Source: Mycetocola_B reblochoni
GTDB taxonomy: Bacteria; Actinomycetota; Actinomycetes; Actinomycetales; Microbacteriaceae
Direction of reading: 5' to 3'
DNA length: 64,000 bases
NCBI RefSeq assembly: GCF_003667525.1
Contig: NZ_RCUW01000001.1
Location: forward strand, 124,001 to 188,000
Translations under genes and position numbers: made by a program
The notes under the pieces: generated by a model
What the model was told of the DNA's origin: nothing
The model's database searches: none
The model's input: only the letters and a program-made list of their open reading frames with translations
Part shown: positions 50,141 through 58,628 of the stretch, piece after piece
Position numbering within the stretch: position 1 is the first letter of the stretch
How the letters are laid out: each line of letters starts with the position of its first letter

Positions 50141-51757
50141 ATGAACACTCGCGCTGGCACACCGGCAACGGCAGAAGACCTGATCGACGTCGAGCAGCTG
50201 GTCTCGGCGTACTCCTCCATCGAGCCGGACCCGGCCGACCCCGCGCAGCGGGTCAGCTTCGGCACGAGCGGACACCGCGGGAGCGCGCTGACCGGCTCCT
50301 TCAACGAGAACCACATCGCCGCGACGACCCAGGCGATCGTCGAGTACCGCGCGGCGCAGGGCATCACCGGTCCGCTGTTCATCGGCGCTGACACCCACGC
50401 CCTCAGCGCGCCGGCGCTGACGACGGCACTCGCGGTGCTCGTGGGCAACGGCGTCGACGTGCGCGTCGACGAGTTCGGCGACTTCGTGCCGACCCCGGCG
50501 CTGAGCCTGGCGATCATCGAGTACAACGCCGCCGGCCCCGATGGCCTCGCGGACGGCATCGTGGTCACCCCGAGCCACAACCCTCCCGCCGACGGCGGTT
50601 TCAAGTACAACCCCCCGCACGGCGGACCGGCTGACACCGACGCGACGGGGTGGATCGCCGACAGGGCGAACGCGCTCCTCGAGGGCGGGCTCGCCGGGGT
50701 CAACCGGGCCGAGCCGAGCGGCGTCGCCACCCACGACTTCCGTACCGGCTACGTCAAGGCGCTGGCGAGCATCATCGACGTCGACGCGATCCGCCGCTCC
50801 GGCATCCGAATCGGCGCCGACCCGCTCGGGGGCGCGAGCGTGAACTACTGGGCGGCGATCGCCGAGGAGTACGGTCTCGACATCACCGTCGTCAACCCCA
50901 GCGTCGACCCGCAGTGGGCGTTCATGACCCTCGACTGGGACGGCAAGATCCGCATGGACCCGTCCAGCCCCTCGGCCATGGCGTCCCTGGTGGCACGGCG
51001 GGACGAGTTCGACCTACTGACCGGCAACGACGCCGACGCCGACCGGCACGGGATCGTCACGCCCGACGCGGGGCTGATGAACCCCAACCACTTCCTCGCC
51101 GTCGCGATCGACTACCTGCTCAGCCATCGGCCCCAGTGGCCCGCCACGGCGGCCGTGGGCAAGACGCTGGTGTCGTCGTCGATCATCGACCGCGTCGTGG
51201 CCGCGCACGACCGCCGCCTGCTCGAGGTCCCGGTCGGCTTCAAGTGGTTCGTCCCCGGCCTGAGCGACGGCTCGGTGGTGTTCGGCGGCGAGGAGAGCGC
51301 CGGGGCGAGCTTCCTCCGCCAGGACGGCCGCGTGTGGACGACCGACAAGGACGGGATCCTGCTCTGCCTGCTCGCGGCCGAGATCCGGGCCGTGACCGGG
51401 TCGAGCCCGTCGGAGCTGTACCGCACCCTCACCGAACGGTTCGGCGACCCCGTGTACCAGCGCATCGACGCACCGGCCGGCGGGGCGCAGAAGGCGGCGC
51501 TCACGCGGCTCTCGCCCGACAACGTGCGCGCCGACGAGCTCGCGGGCGACCCGATCACCGCCATCCTGACGGAGGCCCCGGGCAACGGCGCCGCCATCGG
51601 CGGAATCAAGGTCTGCACCGAGCGTGCCTGGTTCGCCGCGCGACCGAGCGGCACCGAGGACGTGTACAAGATCTACGCCGAGTCGTTCGGCGGCCCGGAG
51701 CACCTCGGTCGGGTGCAGGACGAGGCGAAGGCCCTCGTCGACGACGCCATCGGCTGA
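50141..51757 (+). CDS. pgm: Phosphoglucomutase (alpha-D-glucose phosphate-specific)
   Basis: Interconverts glucose-1-phosphate and glucose-6-phosphate, feeding glycogen, trehalose and nucleotide-sugar synthesis. It has 538 aa with the four-domain PGM fold. FGTSGHRGS is near residue 42-50, the phosphoserine loop is VVTPSHNPPADGGFKYNPP, the metal loop is TGNDADADRHG, sugar binding uses GGEESAGASF, and the phosphate-binding loop is ARPSGTEDVYKIYAES. CACAAT at 50129-50134 lies 6 bp before the ATG, which suggests leaderless transcription. A very strong hairpin follows the stop. Confidence 0.96.
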   Translation: MNTRAGTPATAEDLIDVEQLVSAYSSIEPDPADPAQRVSFGTSGHRGSALTGSFNENHIAATTQAIVEYRAAQGITGPLFIGADTHALSAPALTTALAVLVGNGVDVRVDEFGDFVPTPALSLAIIEYNAAGPDGLADGIVVTPSHNPPADGGFKYNPPHGGPADTDATGWIADRANALLEGGLAGVNRAEPSGVATHDFRTGYVKALASIIDVDAIRRSGIRIGADPLGGASVNYWAAIAEEYGLDITVVNPSVDPQWAFMTLDWDGKIRMDPSSPSAMASLVARRDEFDLLTGNDADADRHGIVTPDAGLMNPNHFLAVAIDYLLSHRPQWPATAAVGKTLVSSSIIDRVVAAHDRRLLEVPVGFKWFVPGLSDGSVVFGGEESAGASFLRQDGRVWTTDKDGILLCLLAAEIRAVTGSSPSELYRTLTERFGDPVYQRIDAPAGGAQKAALTRLSPDNVRADELAGDPITAILTEAPGNGAAIGGIKVCTERAWFAARPSGTEDVYKIYAESFGGPEHLGRVQDEAKALVDDAIG

Positions 51758-51759
51758 CA

Positions 51760-51819
51760 CCGTCCGCCCCGCCTCCTGACGGCGCACGACCGGGCGCCGT
51801 CACGAGGCGGGGCGGACGG
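51760..51819. terminator. Very long terminator hairpin after pgm
   Basis: A 60-bp inverted repeat: 16 perfect outer pairs (CCGTCCGCCCCGCCTC), one C-C mismatch, 9 inner pairs (TGACGGCGC) and an 8-nt loop. It starts 3 bp after the pgm stop. No T run follows. Confidence 0.9.
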
Positions 51820-51862
51820 CCGAACGACGTCAGGAGACGAGACGACCGAACGACGTCAGGAG
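51820..51862. repeat. 26-bp tandem duplication covering a gene's stop codon
   Basis: CCGAACGACGTCAGGAG occurs at 51820-51836 and 51846-51862 (period 26). The second copy includes the TGA and last codons of the membrane-protein gene at 51856. The first copy is a spare tail beyond it. Confidence 0.75.
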
Positions 51863-52320
51863 GCGAGGCGGGCGACGTCCTGGCCGTGCTGGTGCTGCGC
51901 CCTCGCGGCCTCGAGCTGCTCCTGCGTGATGACCGGCATCACCAGCGTCGGGGCCAGGTCCGACTCGCGTACCCGCTCGGGAAGGGCGAACACGTCGGCG
52001 AACACATCGGCCTCCGCGAACGCCTCGGCATCGGCGGCCGGCGCCTCGGCGGTGAGCGCGCGGCGCCCCGCCCTGAGCATCATCACGCAGGTCTGGATCC
52101 CGATGACGATCCAGATGGCGTTGACGGCCGCGGCCGGCCAGGCCTGGCTCGCCGTCGCGCTCACGCACAGCAGCAGCGCACCACCGATGTTCAGTCCCTG
52201 GAAGAGCCGCGACCCGGCGGTCCAGCGCCCCGCACTCAGCATTCCGTACGCGGTGACGGTGCACGCGGCACCGGCCCAGCCTGCCAGGACGAGAAGGAAC
52301 GAGAGATCCACGGGCGTCAC
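51856..52320 (-). CDS. Small membrane protein, CBU_0592-like
   Basis: Protein of 154 aa with three hydrophobic helices in the first 90 residues (LSFLLVLAGWAGAACTVTAYG, LNIGGALLLCVSATA, AVNAIWIVIGIQTCVMML), then an acidic Ala/Glu/Asp tail. The order WxGxxxxxxAY...LNxxGA...PxxxxNxxW is that of the CBU_0592 family of unknown function. The GTG at 52318-52320 with AGGAAAG upstream is the best start. It is divergent from a LysR regulator, which might control it. Confidence 0.7.
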   Translation of the reverse strand: MTPVDLSFLLVLAGWAGAACTVTAYGMLSAGRWTAGSRLFQGLNIGGALLLCVSATASQAWPAAAVNAIWIVIGIQTCVMMLRAGRRALTAEAPAADAEAFAEADVFADVFALPERVRESDLAPTLVMPVITQEQLEAARAQHQHGQDVARLAS

Positions 52321-52404
52321 GCTTTCCTGCGCTTCCGGGTGTTGGACCCGGGGTGTTTTTCGGGGGACGCTCTCATCATGCGACCCGAAAGACCCTAAGC
52401 ACAA

Positions 52405-52433
52405 TTTACGAAAACTGATCGGGCCCATAAGAT
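52405..52433 (+). promoter_or_regulatory. Candidate promoter of the LysR gene
   Basis: TTTACG (52405-52410) and TAAGAT (52428-52433) are separated by exactly 17 bp, placing the transcript start within a few bases of the ATG at 52443. The surrounding patch is unusually A+T-rich, and the -35 area also faces the divergent membrane-protein gene. Confidence 0.5.
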
Positions 52434-52442
52434 TTGATTACT

Positions 52443-53345
52443 ATGGATCTCGACCCTAAACGGCTGTCCTTCCTGCTCGCCGTCGCCCGCCACGGCAGCA
52501 TCCTCGCAGCGGCGGACTTCCTGCACCTCACCCCCTCCGCGGTCAGCCAGCAGGTCTCCCGGCTGGAGCGCGAGGAGGGCGTCGATCTGCTCGATCGGGG
52601 ACCGCGCGGCGTCAGCCTCACCCCGGCGGGCCGGATCCTCGTCGAGGTCGCCGAGAACATCGAACGCGAGCTCACCGAGGCGCGCAGCCGTCTCAGCGAG
52701 TCGCAGGACACCCTGACGGGAACGGTCGTCATCGGAGCGTTCCAGACGGTGATCTCCGGACTGCTGGCCCCGATCCTGCCCGAGCTCGACGCCGAGCTGC
52801 CCGGCATCTCGATCGTCATCGCCGAGGGGACCACCGAGCGGATGCCGCAGCTGCTCCGCAGCGGCGAGGCGAACCTCATCATCGTGGACAGGGACCTCGC
52901 GCCGACCCCGCCCGCGTACACCGCCGAGGTCCCCCTGCTCGACGAGCCGTGGCGCCTGGTGGCCCCCACGGCCTCGACGGCGGACCCGAGCATCACGGAG
53001 ATCGGCAAGCTGCCCTGGCTCGGCGCCTCGAGGCGCGCGGCGGCGGCCCCCGCCGTCGAGCGCGCGATCGACGCCCTCGGCATCACACCGGTCACCACCC
53101 ATCGCTACGACGACTACCAGTCGGCGCTGTCGCTCGTGCGCGCGGGCCAGGGCGTCACGCTGCTGCCCGCGCTCGCTCTGAAGGACGGTGTCCCCGAGGG
53201 GGTCGACGTCATCGACATGGCCGGGCTGGGGAGCAGGCACCTGACGATCCGGCACCGCGCCACCCGCCGCGAGCCGGGCGGCCCGACGCGCGCCGTCCTG
53301 GACAGCCTGCTCCGTCTCACCCGGGAGTACGAACTGGTCGAGTGA
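52443..53345 (+). CDS. LysR-family transcriptional regulator
   Basis: DNA-binding regulator of 300 aa. The winged helix-turn-helix is at about residues 5-62 (RLSFLLAVARHGSILAAADF, LHLTPSAVSQQVSRLEREEG). The effector-binding domain (about 88-295) has the two-lobed periplasmic-binding-like fold starting TGTVVIGAFQTVISGLLAPI. The ATG at 52443 is preferred over an in-frame TTG 9 bp upstream because the promoter start falls next to it. It is divergent from the three-helix membrane protein gene, its most likely target. The effector is unknown. Confidence 0.9.
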   Translation: MDLDPKRLSFLLAVARHGSILAAADFLHLTPSAVSQQVSRLEREEGVDLLDRGPRGVSLTPAGRILVEVAENIERELTEARSRLSESQDTLTGTVVIGAFQTVISGLLAPILPELDAELPGISIVIAEGTTERMPQLLRSGEANLIIVDRDLAPTPPAYTAEVPLLDEPWRLVAPTASTADPSITEIGKLPWLGASRRAAAAPAVERAIDALGITPVTTHRYDDYQSALSLVRAGQGVTLLPALALKDGVPEGVDVIDMAGLGSRHLTIRHRATRREPGGPTRAVLDSLLRLTREYELVE

Positions 53346-53513
53346 CGGCGGCCGAACGACAACCGAACGACGGAGGCAGAGCCACCGCGGCCGAGAGACG
53401 GGTGCGGCCGACCGAATGTGCGGACCACACCACGACCCGGCAGCGGGCCGCCGCATCGGGCACGGGAGAACGGGGCGCGCCGCACGGGGGAACGGGGCGC
53501 ACCGCGCGGGCGC

Positions 53514-54419
53514 TCAGTCGCTCAGGGACCAGAACCAGGCGGTGCCGTCCGGGTGCTGCTCGCCGAGCACCTCGTCGAGGTCGCGGTAGTCGCCGTCCAG
53601 GTTGTGGCTGACGAAGTACACCTTCGTCTTGCCGTCGACCTTCTCGACCTTCGACACCGTCATCACGTGGTTAGGGCTGTCGTTGGGCTCCCAGTCGAAC
53701 ATGCCGATGTCGCCGACCGCGAGCTCGTCGAGGTCGTCCATCCCGAGCCTGGTCGCGCCGAGCTCGTCCGCGTTCTCCTCGAACCACGCATCCATGCTGG
53801 GGGTGTAGCCCCAGCTCTCGCTCCTGGTCGCGGAGCGGTCGCGGCTGTACCAGTCGTCGCGCTGCTCCCAGCCGCGGGCGATGAGGCCCTGGCTGGTGAA
53901 GTTCGCGCAGTCGCCTCCGACGGCGTTCATGTCGCCCCACTCGTCGGAGTTGTAGTCCTCCCAGTACTGGAACAGGTACTGCATCTGCCTGTCGACGCCC
54001 GAGACGAGGTCGTAAGCGTAGTCGCCCGCCTCGGCGAGGAGCTCGTCGCCGTCCAGGACGCGCACCGCGACCGAGCCGGTCTGGTAGTCGACGCTGGCAG
54101 GGACCCGCACGGTGAGCGTCGCGTCGTCGACCACCTCGACGTCCGTTCCCCGCTCCTCGCCGAACGCGACGGCGGTAGCGCCCGACAGCCCCGTTCCGGT
54201 CACGGTCAGCTCGTCCCCTCCCGTGACGCCCCCGGTCGCGGCGGACAGCGCCGTGACGGCGGGGGTCGCCGACGGCGTGGGGGTCGCCGAGGCGGAGGGC
54301 GTCGCCGTGCCGCTCGACGCCGGGCGGGCGCTCTGCGCGGCCGTGCACCCGCTGAGGGCCACCGCGACGGCCACGGCCGAGGCCAGTGCGACGGGGACAC
54401 GGCGAGAGGAGGGAGCCAC
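53514..54419 (-). CDS. Lipoprotein with IPT/TIG-like and amidase (Amidase_6-type) domains
   Basis: Exported lipoprotein of 301 aa. The signal ends in the lipobox VALSGC (Cys about 24), and a Ser/Thr/Ala/Pro linker follows. An IPT/TIG-like beta domain (about 52-130) has GGVTGGDELTVTGTGLSGAT and VRVPASVDYQTGSVAVRV. The C-terminal domain (about 145-301) shows GGDCANFTSQGLIARG with a candidate catalytic Cys and NHVMTVSKVE with a candidate His, as in Amidase_6 cysteine peptidase/amidases. The GTG at 54417-54419 with AAGGA upstream is the start. It may act on peptidoglycan; this is not shown. Confidence 0.8.
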   Translation of the reverse strand: MAPSSRRVPVALASAVAVAVALSGCTAAQSARPASSGTATPSASATPTPSATPAVTALSAATGGVTGGDELTVTGTGLSGATAVAFGEERGTDVEVVDDATLTVRVPASVDYQTGSVAVRVLDGDELLAEAGDYAYDLVSGVDRQMQYLFQYWEDYNSDEWGDMNAVGGDCANFTSQGLIARGWEQRDDWYSRDRSATRSESWGYTPSMDAWFEENADELGATRLGMDDLDELAVGDIGMFDWEPNDSPNHVMTVSKVEKVDGKTKVYFVSHNLDGDYRDLDEVLGEQHPDGTAWFWSLSD

Positions 54420-54612
54420 AGGACATCCTTGGGATCGGGGCGGGAATGAGGGGCGAGGACGGGACGGGGGCGCGAGTCCGACTCTGCGAATGATAGCCCG
54501 CGACACCGGGAGTTCCCGGCGATTCACCGGCGGGCACCGGGCCTGGCCGTCGGATCGAGGCGATAGCATCGTCGGAAAGGTCTCAGCCCCTACCCCCGTC
54601 CGGAGGCGACCG

Positions 54613-55206
54613 TTGGACACCACACGACAGAGCACCCGTCGACGCCACCTGGTCGACGCCACCGAACGCGTGCTGCGACGTCAGGGAGTCACGCGCGCCA
54701 ACGTGCGGGCCGTGGCGGCCGAGGCGGAGGTGAGCCCCGGCGCGGTGCTGTACTACTTCCCCACCTTCGACGAGCTCATGCTGACCGCCGTCGAGTCCGT
54801 CCTCGACCGCTTCCACACCGAGAGGGAGGCGCTGCTCGACGGCACGACCGGTCACTGGGAGCGCATCGAGATGCTCATCGAAGCGGGCATCCCCGACGAC
54901 GCCGGGCCGGAGATCCGCGTCCTGTACGAGAGCGTCGCGTTCCTTCAGGAGAAGCCGCAGTACAAGCCCATCCACCGGTCGGTCGTCGAGCGGCAGGTGT
55001 CGCTGTACCGCGGCACGATCGCCGCCGGTGTCGAGGACGGCGCCTTCTCGCCCGCGCAGCCGGTCGACGCCATCGCACGCAACATCGTCGCGCTGGAGGA
55101 CGCCTACGACCTCTACCCGCTCATCGGGGTCGAGCACGCCGCCTCCATGTATCGCGCCAACGCCGTCGGGTACGCGGCCCTCGCCCTCGGCGTCGATCCC
55201 GCGTAG
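54613..55206 (+). CDS. TetR-family transcriptional regulator
   Basis: Repressor-type protein of 197 aa. The HTH is at about residues 25-46 (VRAVAAEAEVSPGAVLYYFP). The C-terminal domain carries DAYDLYPLIG and a BetI-like layout. The start is a TTG at 54613, supported by GGAGG ideally spaced at 54602-54606; no ATG or GTG in the frame is as well placed. It is divergent from the amidase lipoprotein. The target is unknown. Confidence 0.87.
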   Translation: MDTTRQSTRRRHLVDATERVLRRQGVTRANVRAVAAEAEVSPGAVLYYFPTFDELMLTAVESVLDRFHTEREALLDGTTGHWERIEMLIEAGIPDDAGPEIRVLYESVAFLQEKPQYKPIHRSVVERQVSLYRGTIAAGVEDGAFSPAQPVDAIARNIVALEDAYDLYPLIGVEHAASMYRANAVGYAALALGVDPA

Positions 55207-55412
55207 CGCGCGCCGCACTCCCGCACGGGTCACCCGTCGCCGGCAGCCGGTCCGTCGCGTCCGCGGCGCCGTCCTCCCCGCGAGGGAACAGGACGTAGCG
55301 CTCACCGGTTAACAGCGGGAGAATGGTGACGCCCCACCGCACCGACGCCCGGGGCAGGCACGCCGGGCGTCCCGGCGGGCGCATTCCCCGACTGATATTG
55401 CGAGTACACCCG

Positions 55413-56717
55413 ATGAGCTCCACCGCTGACCTGACCCCGACCGACCCGATCACCGACGTCGAGGCGAAACAGCTGCGGAACGACTTCCCCATCCTCGAAC
55501 AGCAGGTCAACGGGCACCCCCTCGTCTACCTGGACTCGGGCGCGACGTCGCAGAAGCCGATGTGCGTGCTCGAGGACGAGCAGGACTTCTACGAGCAGCA
55601 CAACGCCGCCGTCCACCGCGGTGCGCACACCCTCGCCGCCGAGGCGACCGAGCTGTTCGAGAACGCCAGGGCCACCGTGGCGCGCTTCGTCGGGGTCGGG
55701 GCGGACGAGGTCGTGTGGACCTCCAACGCGACGGAGGGCATCAACCTGGTCGCCTACGCCATCGGCAACGCGAGCGCCGGACGGGGCGGCGCGGCCGCCG
55801 AGCGCTTCCGCCTCCGCGAGGGAGACGAGATCCTCGTCACCGAGGGCGAGCACCACGCCAACCTCGTGCCGTGGCAGGAGCTCACCGCGCGCACGGGAGC
55901 CACGCTCCGCCACATCCCGATCGAGGACGACGGCAGCATCGACCTGGGCAGGGCCGCGGAGCTCATCAGCCCGCGCACCCGGCTGCTCGCCGTGACCCAC
56001 ATCTCGAACGTGACCGGGGTGATCAACCCGATCGAGGAGCTGGTCGCGCTGGCCCACGCCTCCGGAGCGCTCGTGCTGCTCGACGCCTGCCAGTCGGCAC
56101 CGCACCGTCCGCTGGACCTGCGGGCGCTCGACGTGGACTTCGCCGTGTTCTCGGGGCACAAGATGCTCGCGCCGACCGGGGTCGGCGTGCTCTACGGCCG
56201 GGCGGAGCTGCTCGACGCGCTCCCGCCGTTCCTCACCGGAGGGTCGATGATCACCACGGTGACGCTCGAGGCGAGCGAGTACCTGCCGGCCCCGCAGCGG
56301 TTCGAGGCGGGGACCCAGCGGGTGTCGCAGGCGATCGCCCTGGCCAGTGCCGTGGGGTACCTCGAGGCGGTCGGGATGGACAGGATCGACGCGTGGGAGG
56401 CGGAGCTGGGCCAGCGGCTCGTCCGCGGCTTCGAGGCGATCGACGGCGTGCGCATCCTCGGACCGTCCGCCGGCGTGCCGCGTGCCGGGCTCGTGAGCGT
56501 CGACGTCGACGGCGTGCACGCGCACGACGTCGGCCAGTACCTGGACTCGCTCGGCATCGCCGTGCGGGTCGGGCACCACTGCGCGCAGCCGCTGCACCGC
56601 CGTTTCGGCGTCACGGCGTCCACCCGCGCCAGCGCCTACCTGTACAACACGACCGAGGACATCGACGCCGTGGTGGCGGCGATGGGTGAGGTCCGCGACT
56701 ACTTCGGAGCCAAGTGA
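55413..56717 (+). CDS. sufS: Cysteine desulfurase SufS
   Basis: PLP-dependent enzyme of 434 aa that supplies persulfide sulfur for Fe-S cluster assembly. The PLP lysine is in VFSGHKMLAPTGVGVLYG and the mobile catalytic Cys in VRVGHHCAQPLHRRFG. EGEHHANLVPWQ and VTHISNVTGV are further family motifs. The stop overlaps the sufU ATG (TGATG), giving coupled expression. No other suf genes are present, so SufBCD must be elsewhere. A 7-bp hairpin (55361-55377) sits in the leader region. Confidence 0.95.
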   Translation: MSSTADLTPTDPITDVEAKQLRNDFPILEQQVNGHPLVYLDSGATSQKPMCVLEDEQDFYEQHNAAVHRGAHTLAAEATELFENARATVARFVGVGADEVVWTSNATEGINLVAYAIGNASAGRGGAAAERFRLREGDEILVTEGEHHANLVPWQELTARTGATLRHIPIEDDGSIDLGRAAELISPRTRLLAVTHISNVTGVINPIEELVALAHASGALVLLDACQSAPHRPLDLRALDVDFAVFSGHKMLAPTGVGVLYGRAELLDALPPFLTGGSMITTVTLEASEYLPAPQRFEAGTQRVSQAIALASAVGYLEAVGMDRIDAWEAELGQRLVRGFEAIDGVRILGPSAGVPRAGLVSVDVDGVHAHDVGQYLDSLGIAVRVGHHCAQPLHRRFGVTASTRASAYLYNTTEDIDAVVAAMGEVRDYFGAK

Positions 56718-57166
56718 TGGCGAACGCACTCGACAGCCTCTACCAGCAGGTCATCCTCGACCACTCCAAGCAGCGGCACGGCTCCGGCCTGCGCGACGGC
56801 TTCCTCGCCGAGGACCACCAGCTCAACCCCACCTGCGGCGACGAGATCACCGTGCGGCTGCACGGCGACGACGCGCTCATCACCGGCATCTCCTGGGAGG
56901 GCCAGGGCTGCTCCATCTCGATGGCGTCGGCGTCGATCCTCAGCGACCTGGTCGCCGAGGGCCTGAGCCGCGAGCAGCTGGCCGAGCGGATCGAGCTGTT
57001 CCGCGCGCTCATGCACTCCAGGGGCAAGGGCATCGAGCAGGACGACGAGCCGCTCGGCGACGCCGTGGTGCTCGAGGGTGTCTCCAAGTTCAGCGCCAGG
57101 GTCAAGTGCGGCATGCTCGCCTGGGTCGCCACCGAGCACGCCATGACGAAGGAGCACGGGGCATGA
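56717..57166 (+). CDS. sufU: SufU zinc-dependent sulfurtransferase
   Basis: Partner of SufS, 149 aa, accepting the persulfide sulfur by zinc-assisted ligand exchange. Three conserved zinc-binding Cys are seen in NPTCGDEI, GQGCSISMAS and VKCGMLAW, with the Asp of CGDE as fourth ligand. The SufU-specific insertion between the second and third Cys is present. The start shares one base with the sufS stop and the end overlaps the TPR gene (ATGA). Confidence 0.95.
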   Translation: MANALDSLYQQVILDHSKQRHGSGLRDGFLAEDHQLNPTCGDEITVRLHGDDALITGISWEGQGCSISMASASILSDLVAEGLSREQLAERIELFRALMHSRGKGIEQDDEPLGDAVVLEGVSKFSARVKCGMLAWVATEHAMTKEHGA

Positions 57167-57669
57167 CGCGTCCAGCCGGGCCGGAGACGCCACGGCCCGA
57201 CGACTGGGACGAGCGGGTCGACCGCTTTTGGTCGACGGCGGACGACTCCGACCCCGAGGCGGCGCTCGCGGGCATGCGCGCGCTCGTCGACGAACGGCCG
57301 GAGGCGGACGCCGCCGCGCGGTACGAGTGGGCGTCGGTGCACGACTTCCTCGGCAGGGAGGCCGAGGCCGTCCCGCTCTACCTCGCGGCGCTCGACGCCG
57401 GCCTCGACGAGGTGCGGCGACCCCAGGCGGTCGTCCAGCTCGCGAGCTCCTTGCGCAACACCGGCGCCGCGGCCGAGGTGGTCGAGCTCCTGCGCGCGGA
57501 GCCGACATCGCCGGTCACCGGTGAAGCGTCGGCCGCGTTCCTCGCCCTCGCCCTGTACGACGCGGGCCGCCCGGCCGAGGCACTGCAGACCGCGCTGCGG
57601 GCGCTCGTTCCCACTCTTCCGCTGTACCGGGGCGCGCTGACCCGGTACGTCGACGAGCTCGACGCGTAG
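57163..57669 (+). CDS. Tetratricopeptide-repeat protein
   Basis: Cytosolic helical protein of 168 aa with about three TPR-like helix pairs, for example ARYEWASVHDFLGREAEAVP, LYLAALDAG, and AAFLALALYDAGRPAEALQT. It resembles the TPR_5-type small proteins found in actinomycetes. The ATG overlaps the sufU stop by 4 bp, so it is part of the suf transcript; whether it assists Fe-S assembly is unknown. Confidence 0.78.
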   Translation: MTRPAGPETPRPDDWDERVDRFWSTADDSDPEAALAGMRALVDERPEADAAARYEWASVHDFLGREAEAVPLYLAALDAGLDEVRRPQAVVQLASSLRNTGAAAEVVELLRAEPTSPVTGEASAAFLALALYDAGRPAEALQTALRALVPTLPLYRGALTRYVDELDA

Positions 57670-57787
57670 CGCCCGGCGCGCCGCGTTGACGGGCGGGGCG
57701 CCGGAGCGAACAGCACGGAGACCGGCGCCGCGCCTGACCGGCCCACGTCCGCGCCCGGGGGTGTCGGCGCATCGTCGCGCCCTGTGG

Positions 57788-57835
57788 CGAAATGTGGATT
57801 TCGTTTGTATTATGTGGAATTAGATGTGATTCCAC
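57788..57835 (+). promoter_or_regulatory. Promoter and operator candidates of the fructose PTS operon
   Basis: CGAAAT-GTGG-ATTTCG (57788-57803) is a perfect 6-bp inverted repeat. TATTAT (57808-57813) is a strong -10 with only a weak -35. GTGGAAT...ATTCCAC (57814-57835) is a perfect 7-bp inverted repeat with an 8-bp spacer. The two repeats flank the -10, as expected for repression by the DeoR-type regulator encoded directly downstream. TGTGG recurs five times within this A+T-rich patch in related spacing. Confidence 0.6.
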
Positions 57836-57851
57836 CGCCGGGAGGACGATG

Positions 57852-58628
57852 ATGTTCGCACGAGAGCGCCAGCAGCGCATCGCCGAGCTGCTCACCGAGC
57901 GCAGCAGCGTGACCGTCACCGAGCTCGTCGACGAGCTCGACGTCACCGGCGAGACCATCCGTCGCGACCTGGCCGCGCTCGAGCGCGGCGGCCGCCTCGA
58001 CCGCGTGCACGGCGGCGCCGTGCTCCGGCACAGCAGCACCGCCGAGCAGCCGCTCGACCAGCGAGGCGGAAGCAACCAGACGGCGAAGCTCGCCATCGCC
58101 GACGCCGCCGCCGCACTCATCCCCACCGACTTCACCGGCTCGATCCTCATCGACGCGGGCAGCAGCACCGCGGCACTCGCCCGTCTGATCGGCGAGCGCT
58201 GGGGACACACCGGCTCGGCGCCGACGATCATCACCCACGCCGCCCCCATCGCGGCGCAGCTGAGCAGTCTCATCCCCGTGCACCTCATCGGCGGACGCGT
58301 CAGGGGGCTCACCGGCGCCGCCGTCGGCAGCGACACGGTCGCCGCGGTGCGCACGCTGCGCCCCGACCTCGCCTTCGTCGGCGTCAACGGCCTGAGCGCC
58401 ACCTTCGGCCTCTCCACCCCCGACCCCGAGGAGGCGGCGGTCAAGTCCGCGATCGTCGACGCGGCCAGGGAGACTGTCGTCCTGGCCGACGCGAGCAAGT
58501 TCGACGAGGAGTCGCTGATCAGCTTCGCCCCGCTGTCCGCGGTGGGGACCGTGGTGAGCGACCGCGCACCCTCCGGTGCCCTCGCCGACGCCCTCGCGGC
58601 CGCCGGCGTCGAGGGGGTGACGGCATGA
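57852..58628 (+). CDS. fruR: DeoR-family regulator of the fructose operon (FruR-like)
   Basis: Regulator of 258 aa. The DeoR HTH is at residues 6-57: RQQRIAELLTERSSVTVTEL, then ELDVTGETIRRDL (the IRRDL signature). The sugar-phosphate-binding domain follows, with DAGSSTAALA, NGLSATFGLSTPD and the late ADASKFDEESL. It probably responds to fructose-1-phosphate. Two consecutive ATGs exist (57849 and 57852). The second is preferred because GGAGG then lies at a better distance. The stop overlaps the fruK ATG (ATGA). Confidence 0.9.
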   Translation: MFARERQQRIAELLTERSSVTVTELVDELDVTGETIRRDLAALERGGRLDRVHGGAVLRHSSTAEQPLDQRGGSNQTAKLAIADAAAALIPTDFTGSILIDAGSSTAALARLIGERWGHTGSAPTIITHAAPIAAQLSSLIPVHLIGGRVRGLTGAAVGSDTVAAVRTLRPDLAFVGVNGLSATFGLSTPDPEEAAVKSAIVDAARETVVLADASKFDEESLISFAPLSAVGTVVSDRAPSGALADALAAAGVEGVTA

